A DNA stretch of 12,473 bases, taken from an uncultured Erysipelotrichaceae bacterium (lineage in GTDB: Bacteria; Bacillota_I; Bacilli_A; RFN20; CAG-826). The position numbers and the translations under genes were made by a program. Below are positions 5,873 to 12,473 of the stretch, in pieces; positions within the stretch are counted from its first letter, which is position 1; the number at the start of each line of letters is the position of its first letter. The notes beneath the pieces are model-generated. The model had not been told where the DNA came from and searched no databases. It saw nothing but the letters and a program-made list of their open reading frames with translations. The stretch spans positions 1 through 12,473 of the forward strand of contig ONWJ01000085.1 in NCBI GenBank assembly GCA_900321535.1, written 5' to 3'.

Positions 5873-7611
5873 ATTTGCTGTTCACCGAAGAAGGGAAAAA
5901 CGTTTCGAAAGAATGCCCATTATCTGAGCATCCTAACCCTCAATTCCGCAGGGATTCTTATGCTTGCTTAAATGGGGAATGGGACTTTTCTCTTCTGCCT
6001 AACAGCAAAGAAAAGATTGAACAATACCAAACCAAGATCTTGGTTCCTTTTGCCGTCGAGACCGCCTTGTCTGGCGTAGGGATTCAAGACGTCAAAGGCA
6101 AGTTCCTGCATTACCGGAAGGTTTTTGATTTACCTCAAGGAATCGATAAAGAACATGTCTGCCTTCATTTTGAAGCCGTGGATTGCTCTTGTGATGTCTA
6201 TCTTAACGGCGTTCATCTTGGCCATCATGACGGCGGTTATTCCCCGTTTTGCTTTGCGAATCTAACCTTGCTTGAAAAAGGCAATGATTTAAGAGTCATC
6301 GTGAAAGATGACACCAGCGGAGAATATCCTATCGGCAAGCAATCGTTGAAGCCGGGTGGCATCTGGTATCATGCGACATCTGGTATTTACGGTAGCGTTT
6401 GGCTTGAGAATATCCCTGAGAATCATCTCACGGATATCCGTTATGAGATTCATAGAAAAATGGGGATTTGCACAGTTTTTGCAAAATTCTCAGGGAAAAA
6501 TGACAATTGGTTCGCCGAAGTTTCTTTTCAAGGGAAACCAATTTGTCGCGAGCAAATCGACGTAGAAGGTAAGGCCAATCTTTATTTGGGAGAAGGCTTC
6601 CACGAATGGACTCCTGAATCTCCAAATCTCTATGACGTGAAATTCTCTAATGGAGAAGACACGGTCTATTCCTATTTCGGCATGCGGAAGATTTCGGTGG
6701 GAACCCATAAAGGCCATCCATATCCAATGCTAAATGGCAAACCGATATTTATGACTGGCCCATTGGACCAGGGATATTTCCCAGAATCAGGGCTTACTCC
6801 TCCCACGGACCAAGCCATGATTAATGACATCTTGGCCATGAAAACTTATGGCTTCAACATGATTCGTAAACATATCAAAGTGGAACCTCGTCGTTGGTAT
6901 TATCACTGCGACCGACTAGGAATGCTTGTCATGCAGGATTTCGTGAATATTGGGGCTCCCTATAACCCGTTTATCATCATGACTGGCCCGTTTGTTAAAA
7001 GAAAATGGGACGACACGAAAGAACGCGTTCAGAAAAGACTCCATTCGAGATCTGATTTTACCAAAGCAAACTACCTTTTCACCATGGAGTCGACCGTTGA
7101 CTTACTTAAGAACCATCCATCTATCGTTGTTTGGACGATTTTCAACGAAGGATGGGGTCAATTCAACACCAAAGACGTTTATGAACGTCTAAAGCAATTA
7201 GATGAATCAAGGCTCATCGATGCGAACTCTGGTTGGATTGATCAAGGGGTAGGGGACTTTTCTTCTCACCACGTTTACTTTATCAAGCCTCGTTTACATT
7301 CGGATCACAAACGCATCCTTTCTCTCTCCGAATTCGGTGGTTACTCCTATAAAGAAAACGGGCACACCATGATGGATAAGGCCTTTGGCTACAAAAAGTT
7401 AGAGACCAAGGAAAAGCTAGAAATCGCGCTTCGAAAGCTATTCGAAGAGCAAATCATCCCACTAAAGAAAGAAGGCCTTGCCGTAGCGGTTTATACTCAA
7501 CTCAGTGATGTCGAAGAAGAAATCAATGGCCTTTTGACCTACGACCGACAGGTTCAAAAAGTGGATCTGGAAGTGATGAAGGAACTCAACGCCAAACTCA
7601 AGGAGCTCTAA
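5869..7611 (+). CDS. Glycoside hydrolase family 2 protein (beta-galactosidase/beta-glucuronidase-like)
   Basis: This 580-residue retaining beta-glycosidase appears cytoplasmic, with no signal peptide. An N-terminal jelly-roll sugar-binding domain (about 15-190: LNGEWDF, CDVYLNGVHLGHHDGGYSPF, SGIYGSVWLE) is followed by an immunoglobulin-like domain (about 190-275) and a TIM barrel (about 285-580). The acid/base E427 lies in FNEGWGQF and the nucleophile E488 in SEFGGY. FNMIRKHIKVEPRRWYYHCDRLG is typical of the barrel. It ends after the barrel (INGLLTYDR) without the extra domains of LacZ. The substrate (galactoside, glucuronide, mannoside) cannot be assigned. It starts at an ATGA overlap with trpS and has no usable ribosome site of its own. 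No sugar transporter is next to it. Confidence 0.9.
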   Translation: MNLLFTEEGKNVSKECPLSEHPNPQFRRDSYACLNGEWDFSLLPNSKEKIEQYQTKILVPFAVETALSGVGIQDVKGKFLHYRKVFDLPQGIDKEHVCLHFEAVDCSCDVYLNGVHLGHHDGGYSPFCFANLTLLEKGNDLRVIVKDDTSGEYPIGKQSLKPGGIWYHATSGIYGSVWLENIPENHLTDIRYEIHRKMGICTVFAKFSGKNDNWFAEVSFQGKPICREQIDVEGKANLYLGEGFHEWTPESPNLYDVKFSNGEDTVYSYFGMRKISVGTHKGHPYPMLNGKPIFMTGPLDQGYFPESGLTPPTDQAMINDILAMKTYGFNMIRKHIKVEPRRWYYHCDRLGMLVMQDFVNIGAPYNPFIIMTGPFVKRKWDDTKERVQKRLHSRSDFTKANYLFTMESTVDLLKNHPSIVVWTIFNEGWGQFNTKDVYERLKQLDESRLIDANSGWIDQGVGDFSSHHVYFIKPRLHSDHKRILSLSEFGGYSYKENGHTMMDKAFGYKKLETKEKLEIALRKLFEEQIIPLKKEGLAVAVYTQLSDVEEEINGLLTYDRQVQKVDLEVMKELNAKLKEL

Positions 7612-7612
7612 G

Positions 7613-8389
7613 ATGGGATACAAAATCGCGTTCTTTGATATCGATAACACCATCTACGATTGGAAGAATCGTTGCATGGTTCCTTCTGGCATCGAGGCGA
7701 TGAAGCGCCTGAAAAAAGAAGGCGTCCTCGTCGTGCTTTCAACCGCCCGTCCCTACCACTCCGCTAAACGATTTGGTGTCTTTGAATTAGGCGTGAAATT
7801 CGATGGCTTTTTAGGCAGCGCTGGTGGCATTGCCATCTACCATAATAAAGTGATTTATAAGCAGACCATCGACCATAAAACTTTGAGAAAACTCTGCAAA
7901 ACCGTTGTATCTTTAGGGTTAACGGCAGAAGTCGTAACCCCAAAAAACAGGTTTTTGGTCGCGCCTCCTACCGATTCTTTGGAACGTTATCACCTTGTCT
8001 ACAGTGAGGTTGTTCCGCCGGTTCATCCTTACCATAACGAAGATGCGACAGGGCTCTTGCTTCATTCCACTTCTGAATATGATGAATTCTTCCAAAAGGA
8101 ATTCCCTTCTATCTATTTCCATCGTTTCCACGAATGTGGGGTGGATGTGATGTCTGCACCTCGCAATAAAGGAGAAGTAATGCTTGTCCTTCTAAAGCAC
8201 CTTGGCTTAACCAAAGAAGACGCGATTGCTTTTGGAGATGACTTCCAAGATATCGCGATGGGGCAAGCAGCCAAGTTTGTTTGCATGGGCAATGGCCATC
8301 CTGATGTCAAAGCCTCCGCGGATGAAGTGACGGAAGAAATATGGAATGACGGGCTTGCGAAAGCGATTGCCCGTAACTTTGGGTGGTGA
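7613..8389 (+). CDS. Cof-type HAD-superfamily hydrolase
   Basis: This 258-residue Mg-dependent phosphatase of the haloacid dehalogenase superfamily probably acts on a small phosphorylated metabolite such as a sugar phosphate. Motif I is FDIDNT (nucleophile D9, acid/base D11), motif II is STARP (S43), motif III is K186 in RNKGE, and motif IV is GDDFQD (D209, D210, D213) followed by GNGHPDVK. The region between motifs II and III forms the C2-type cap expected for the Cof/IIB group. A strong AAGGAG (7600-7605) lies inside the end of the upstream gene, seven bases before the ATG, and the gap to that gene is one base. The glycoside hydrolase next door makes a sugar-phosphate substrate plausible but not shown. 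Confidence 0.88.
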   Translation: MGYKIAFFDIDNTIYDWKNRCMVPSGIEAMKRLKKEGVLVVLSTARPYHSAKRFGVFELGVKFDGFLGSAGGIAIYHNKVIYKQTIDHKTLRKLCKTVVSLGLTAEVVTPKNRFLVAPPTDSLERYHLVYSEVVPPVHPYHNEDATGLLLHSTSEYDEFFQKEFPSIYFHRFHECGVDVMSAPRNKGEVMLVLLKHLGLTKEDAIAFGDDFQDIAMGQAAKFVCMGNGHPDVKASADEVTEEIWNDGLAKAIARNFGW

Positions 8390-8394
8390 GAACG

Positions 8395-9294
8395 ATGAAA
8401 GTGAATAGATTCATGCTGAAGGTCGCCTTAGGCTATATGGCCAAGAACGATGCGCGAATTCATAAAGGGCTTCCGCTGCCAGACGCGGAGCACAGTCGTT
8501 TGGATATCAAGCCTTTTCCTGAAGCCCTCTATCCGCAGCAATATGACATTTATTATGCGAGCAACCCTAATGGCATCACCATTATCGATATCCATGGCGG
8601 TGCTTACATCTATTCCACCCGCAAAAACAACGCTTATCTTGCAAAGTACTTCATAGACAAAGGGTTCAACTTTGTTACGCTCGACTATCGTCTGAATCGA
8701 GGAACGCTCGACCCACACGATCAAGTTAGAGACTTGGCCACGGAATTAAAGCATCTTTTTGAGCACGCAGAAGAATATGGGCTTAATCCCGCAAAGATGG
8801 TGCTTACTGGCGATTCCGCCGGCGGACATTTCGCCTTGATTCTAGCCGAGATGATGCGCGATCCTTCGATTGCTCAAAAGATTGATGCTGATTTAGGCAA
8901 AGCCGTCGTTAAAGGTGTCGCGGTCAACTCGCCAGTATATCGTTTTGTTGAAATTGGTATGGGCGATTCGCTGTCCAAGACCGGCAAACGTTATATGGTT
9001 GGCCCTCGCTGTCTTGACGCTGAATACATCTCTCTTGTTTGCCCAAGAGCCCATTTCTCCGCGCTTCGATACCCGCTTTTCATTTCTTCCTGCAAGAACG
9101 ATTTCCTCCGTGATGAATCTCTTGCTTTGGTTGAAGATCTCAAGCAAGCAAACCTGCCTTTTACCTTCAAAGATATCATGTCGGATGAGCCTGGAATCGT
9201 TCATGTCCACAATGTCATGAGGCCATATTTAGAGGAATCGAAGGTCGTCAATGACGCCATGGCAGACTTCTTTCAAGGCTGCTTCGAAAATTAA
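8395..9294 (+). CDS. Alpha/beta hydrolase (HSL-like esterase/lipase family)
   Basis: This 299-residue serine hydrolase is predicted to cleave small esters. The oxyanion-hole motif HGGAY begins at H67. The nucleophile elbow GDSAGG puts the serine at S141. A catalytic acid is likely D236 (CKNDFLRDES), and the histidine is probably H270 or H272 (VHVHN). HGGAY plus GDSAGG point to the hormone-sensitive-lipase/acetylesterase branch. I chose the ATG at 8395, with GGTGAG (8385-8390) close upstream. An in-frame GTG at 8383 would overlap the HAD gene by seven bases and adds four residues. No signal peptide is evident. It follows the HAD gene by five bases and seems to belong to the same transcript as trpS. 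The natural ester is unknown; deacetylation of sugars would fit the neighbours but is inference. Confidence 0.87.
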   Translation: MKVNRFMLKVALGYMAKNDARIHKGLPLPDAEHSRLDIKPFPEALYPQQYDIYYASNPNGITIIDIHGGAYIYSTRKNNAYLAKYFIDKGFNFVTLDYRLNRGTLDPHDQVRDLATELKHLFEHAEEYGLNPAKMVLTGDSAGGHFALILAEMMRDPSIAQKIDADLGKAVVKGVAVNSPVYRFVEIGMGDSLSKTGKRYMVGPRCLDAEYISLVCPRAHFSALRYPLFISSCKNDFLRDESLALVEDLKQANLPFTFKDIMSDEPGIVHVHNVMRPYLEESKVVNDAMADFFQGCFEN

Positions 9295-9300
9295 TCATAC

Positions 9301-9323
9301 CTTTATAAAATAAAGAGTGTATA
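9301..9323 (+). promoter_or_regulatory. Possible promoter/operator before the polyamine fusion gene
   Basis: CTTTATAAAATAAAG (9301-9315) is a perfect 6+3+6 inverted repeat and contains -10-like hexamers (TATAAA at 9304-9309, TAAAAT at 9306-9311). The best -35, TTCGAA (9283-9288), is poor. The gap after the hydrolase gene is only 41 bases and holds no terminator, so readthrough from the trpS cluster is also possible. Confidence 0.35.
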
Positions 9324-9335
9324 TTGTTGCTCGCA

Positions 9336-11945
9336 ATGGGAAAGTTTGATCAAAGCAGAACGCCGTATCTAGACGCCCTCAAGAATTATACCGAATCCGA
9401 TGTCGTTCCTTTTGATGTTCCTGGACACCATATGGGGAACATTGAAAACCCAGCTTTGGATTTGCTTGGCCGTGATATTTATCGTCTCGATGTCAATGCT
9501 CCAATCGGCATGGATAATCTAGCCCACCCAATCGGCGTGGTCGCGGAATCAGCAGCCTATTTTGCGGAAGCGGCAAACGCGGACGAATGCTTCTTTTTGA
9601 TCAACGGAACAACGGCAGGCATCATCGCCATGATTTTCACTGCCGTCAAAGCAAACGAAACCATTATCTTGCCTCGTAATGTCCATAAGTCTGTCATCAA
9701 CGCTTTGGTTATTTCTGGCGGTGTGCCGGTTTACGTCATGCCCCAGATTGACTCCGATTTGGAGATCGCCAATCAACCAAGCTTGGAAGACTACAAAAAA
9801 GCCATCCTCAAGCATCCTTCTGCCAAAGCGGTCTTCGTCATCAACCCGACTTATTTCGGTGCCGTTTGTGAGTTGAAGGAACTTGTCGACTTTGCCCACG
9901 AGCATCATATGGCGGTGCTCGTCGATGAAGCTCACGGCGCACATTTCTATTTCCACGCTCCGCAATCGCCGATGACGGCAATGGATGCAGGGGCGGACCT
10001 CTCCGCGGTTTCCATTCATAAGACAGCAGGCAGCTTGACGCAGTCCTCCGTCTTATTGATGAAAGGAAACCGTTTTTCTAAAGAGGATGTTCAGCGCAAT
10101 CTCAACATGTTCAATACGACTTCTCCTTCTGGATTATTTATTGCCTCCCTTGATGGCGCGCGTCAATTCATGGCCACGAAAGGGGCGGAAGCGCAGCAGC
10201 GTGTTTATGAGCTTGCGGAATACGCAAAATCAAAAATCTCTGCAATTCCTGGCTTTTATGTCTCTGCAAAAGAGCATTTCTTAAAATATGGTTGCCATGA
10301 TTTCGACGCCACGAAGCTCGTTATCTGCGTCGATCATCTTAAGATCAACGGCTTCCAGATTTATCGCGAAATCTTCCGTCGATTCAGGATTCAACTTGAA
10401 TTAGCAGAGACGTATGCAGTGCTTTGCATCCTTGCGATCGGGACGAAAAAAGAACATATCGATCGCCTCTGCGAAGCGTTAGAAGCTTTATCAAAAGACT
10501 ACTATGACCCATCCATCGTTTATGAGGATCATAAGTTCTCTGCGACCTTCCCGTTCGCGCTTACCCGTCCTCGTGCAGCCATGCATGCAGCTGGCAAGAT
10601 TGTTCCGCTTGATGAATGTGATGGGATGATCTCCAAAGAGATTGTCATGATTTATCCGCCAGGCATTCCTTTGATTTGCCCGGGTGAAATCTGGACAAAA
10701 GAATTGATTGCCAGAGTGAAGAAATATCTTTCCACCGGCGTTTCGATTCACTCGGCTTATCCCTATGGATTTGAAGTGATCGATCAAGCCAACTGGAAAC
10801 GCTTCTCTTTCTATCAAAAGAAAATTGAAGCCTATCATATAAATCGCATTACGACCCCACGTAATGACTCTTTTACCTTGCCGTTTGAAGGCGAAAGCCA
10901 TAAAGGCACGATCATACTTATTCCATTTAGAGCGGATACATGGAGAAAGAAAGGCGTCCCTGCTCGCGCGAATTATCGCGAAGTCATAATGGCTATCGCG
11001 GAGCATGAGCCTGTCTACGTCGGCATTCATCCTCGGATTTATGCCCGCACGATCGGCGATTATGAAAACATTCCTAATGTTATCCCGATGAAGCTTCGTT
11101 ATAACGATGCATGGGCTAGAGATACCGGTGGACTTTATGTCCGCAAAGGCAAAACCATCCGCTCCGTCGACTTCCGTTTCAACGCTTATGGCGGTGATTA
11201 CGACGGCCTCTATAGCAACTATAAAGATGATGACAAACTATCTTCTTTAATCGCGAAGAAACTCAAATTAAAAGAATACAATCATCCTTCCTTTATCTTT
11301 GAAGGTGGTGCGATTGCTTGTGACGGACAAGGTACGGCTATCGTGACCGAAGCCTGCTTGCTCTCTCCTGGACGAAATCCTTGCATGAGCAAAGCCGAGA
11401 TCGAAGAAACATTGAAAGAGTATCTTGGATTAGAGAAAGTCGTCTGGGTTCCTCATGGCATCTATGAAGATGAAACCAACGAACACATCGATAATATGGT
11501 CGCATTCGTGAAACCCGGCGTTGTCGTTATGGCGTGGTCTGAAGATAAAGACGACCCTCAATATGAATTCTGCCAGCAAACCTATCAATCCTTACGCGAG
11601 CAAACAGACGCGAAAGGAAGACCGTTCAAGATTTATAAGATTCCAGTGCCATCTCCTTTCTTGTTCATGAGTAAAGAAGAGGCCAAATCTATCAGCGCAG
11701 GCCACTTCAACGCCAAAGCGCGTCCTGAAGCAAGTCGCCTAGCGGCCAGCTACATTAATTTCTATCAAGGCAAAGACTTCGTCATCCTTCCTGCCTTCGG
11801 CGTGAAGGAAGACCAAGAGGCCTATGAAATCATTTCCAAGCTCTTCCCGAAGAAGAAGATTCACCAAATCTACTCTCGTGAAATCTTGCTTGGAGGAGGA
11901 AACATTCACTGCATCACCATGCAGATCCCGGAGGAAGAATCATGA
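9336..11945 (+). CDS. speA-aguA: Bifunctional arginine decarboxylase-agmatine deiminase fusion
   Basis: This 869-residue protein joins two complete enzymes. Residues 1 to about 490 are a fold-type I, PLP-dependent Orn/Lys/Arg decarboxylase of the compact Firmicute (SpeA) form: VPGHHMG near the start, VDEAHG (D197, H200), PLP lysine K229 in SIHKTAG, and the C-terminal domain containing YPPGIPLICPGE. Residues from about 506 to 869 are agmatine deiminase of the PPAD superfamily: RYNDAWARDTGG (D591, D596), FEGGAI (E656), NEHIDN (H717) and GGGNIHC with nucleophile C859. Expected reactions are arginine to agmatine plus CO2, then agmatine to N-carbamoylputrescine plus ammonia. The AguA half and the following aguB make arginine the likely substrate. 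No stop, frameshift or internal start was seen at the junction. ATG 9336 fits the family start but lacks a ribosome site; TTG 9324, with AAAGAG six bases upstream, would add four residues. Confidence 0.92.
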   Translation: MGKFDQSRTPYLDALKNYTESDVVPFDVPGHHMGNIENPALDLLGRDIYRLDVNAPIGMDNLAHPIGVVAESAAYFAEAANADECFFLINGTTAGIIAMIFTAVKANETIILPRNVHKSVINALVISGGVPVYVMPQIDSDLEIANQPSLEDYKKAILKHPSAKAVFVINPTYFGAVCELKELVDFAHEHHMAVLVDEAHGAHFYFHAPQSPMTAMDAGADLSAVSIHKTAGSLTQSSVLLMKGNRFSKEDVQRNLNMFNTTSPSGLFIASLDGARQFMATKGAEAQQRVYELAEYAKSKISAIPGFYVSAKEHFLKYGCHDFDATKLVICVDHLKINGFQIYREIFRRFRIQLELAETYAVLCILAIGTKKEHIDRLCEALEALSKDYYDPSIVYEDHKFSATFPFALTRPRAAMHAAGKIVPLDECDGMISKEIVMIYPPGIPLICPGEIWTKELIARVKKYLSTGVSIHSAYPYGFEVIDQANWKRFSFYQKKIEAYHINRITTPRNDSFTLPFEGESHKGTIILIPFRADTWRKKGVPARANYREVIMAIAEHEPVYVGIHPRIYARTIGDYENIPNVIPMKLRYNDAWARDTGGLYVRKGKTIRSVDFRFNAYGGDYDGLYSNYKDDDKLSSLIAKKLKLKEYNHPSFIFEGGAIACDGQGTAIVTEACLLSPGRNPCMSKAEIEETLKEYLGLEKVVWVPHGIYEDETNEHIDNMVAFVKPGVVVMAWSEDKDDPQYEFCQQTYQSLREQTDAKGRPFKIYKIPVPSPFLFMSKEEAKSISAGHFNAKARPEASRLAASYINFYQGKDFVILPAFGVKEDQEAYEIISKLFPKKKIHQIYSREILLGGGNIHCITMQIPEEES

Positions 11946-12473
11946 AAAAGACCTATGCGTTAATCCAGATGTCAATGAGCGATGATTATTCAAAAAACAT
12001 TGCAAAAGTCGACTCGTTTTTAGAAGAAGCCGCGAAAAAAGGCGCTTCTTTGGTCTTAATTCCAGAACTTTTCCAGCGTTATTATTTCTGCCAAAAAGAA
12101 AACTATGATTTCTTTGATTACGCAGAAGAAGTGGAGAACTCCAAAACCTTGAAGCATTACCAAGAAGTTGCGAAGAGACTGCATCTTGTTCTTCCGATTT
12201 CTTTCTTCGAGAAGAAGGTGAATACCTACTTCAATTCGTTAGCGATGATTGACGCGGACGGCAAGATTCTTGGTGTCTACCGCAAGTCCCATATCCCAAC
12301 TGGAGAATGCTATGAAGAGAAGTTCTATTTCTCACCTGGTGATACCGGATTCATGGTGTTCAATACTGCAGCCGGTGTCATCGGCGTCGGTATTTGCTGG
12401 GATCAATGGTTCCCAGAAACCGCCCGTTGCCTTGCTTTAAAAGGTGCGGAGATTCTTCTTTTCCCAACCGCGA
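11942..12473 (+). CDS. aguB: N-carbamoylputrescine amidohydrolase, 3' end outside the window
   Basis: The visible 177 residues belong to the nitrilase (carbon-nitrogen hydrolase) superfamily. The catalytic triad is present: E42 (LIPELF), K115 (YRKSHIPTG) and C152 (GICWDQWFPE). The sequences PELFQRYYF and HIPTG-CYEEKFYFSPGDTGF closely fit the AguB subgroup, which hydrolyses N-carbamoylputrescine to putrescine, CO2 and ammonia. The start overlaps the stop of the fusion gene (ATGA), and a strong GGAGGA (11930-11935) lies six bases upstream. The family is usually about 290-300 residues, so roughly 115-120 should lie beyond the right edge. It completes the arginine-to-putrescine route begun by the fusion protein. 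The use of AguB and not a putrescine carbamoyltransferase suggests a biosynthetic, not ATP-yielding, role. Confidence 0.93.
   Translation, partial: MKKTYALIQMSMSDDYSKNIAKVDSFLEEAAKKGASLVLIPELFQRYYFCQKENYDFFDYAEEVENSKTLKHYQEVAKRLHLVLPISFFEKKVNTYFNSLAMIDADGKILGVYRKSHIPTGECYEEKFYFSPGDTGFMVFNTAAGVIGVGICWDQWFPETARCLALKGAEILLFPTA

Noticed and set aside
10780..10870. Possibility that the decarboxylase and deiminase are two genes with a missed stop or internal start.
   Set aside because: The frame is open throughout, no ribosome site with an in-frame start is present, and the ATG at 10864 is out of frame. Sequencing error cannot be excluded without reads.

Overview
The window is a gene-dense chromosomal segment (no gap over about 140 bases) that looks like a low-to-moderate GC Gram-positive bacterium, most likely a Bacilli/Erysipelotrichia-type Firmicute or a close gut relative. 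The reasons are paired CIRCE (HrcA) operators, a CsoR-type copper operon, strong AAGGAG-like ribosome sites, and a tryptophanyl-tRNA synthetase of the GDRPTG type familiar from Lactobacillales. TGA is used as a stop by several genes, so this is the standard bacterial code and not a Mycoplasma-type code. The placement is inference; no rRNA or tRNA gene is present to confirm it. I see no insertion sequence, phage gene, CRISPR array or RNA gene.

Layout. (1) 1-565: a small heat-shock protein (Hsp20) gene with a promoter flanked by two CIRCE elements, ending in an intrinsic terminator. (2) 585-3435: a copper-export operon, copA-copZ-csoR, headed by a perfect CsoR-type palindrome that also supplies the ribosome site of copA. 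(3) 3432-4619, minus strand: an M24 metallopeptidase (Xaa-Pro aminopeptidase/dipeptidase-like), convergent with csoR and overlapping it by four bases. (4) 4620-4717: a divergent promoter region with a small palindrome between the two promoters. (5) 4718-9294: a tightly packed run of trpS, a family 2 glycoside hydrolase, a Cof-type HAD phosphatase and an alpha/beta hydrolase, with overlaps or gaps of only a few bases. (6) 9301-12473: a polyamine module, consisting of one long gene in which an arginine-decarboxylase-like PLP enzyme is joined in frame to a complete agmatine deiminase, followed with a 4-base overlap by N-carbamoylputrescine amidohydrolase (aguB), which runs off the right edge.

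The most interesting item is the polyamine module. The fused protein should convert arginine to agmatine and then to N-carbamoylputrescine, and AguB should release putrescine, so the whole arginine-to-putrescine route is packed into two translationally coupled genes. Both halves of the fusion keep their visible active-site residues, and no internal start was found at the junction, so it reads as a true bifunctional enzyme. I cannot tell from sequence alone whether this fusion has been described before.

The copper operon is a self-contained detoxification circuit: CsoR represses, copper releases it, CopZ carries Cu(I), and CopA pumps it out. The trpS cluster mixes housekeeping and carbohydrate/ester hydrolysis; its shared purpose, if any, is not evident.
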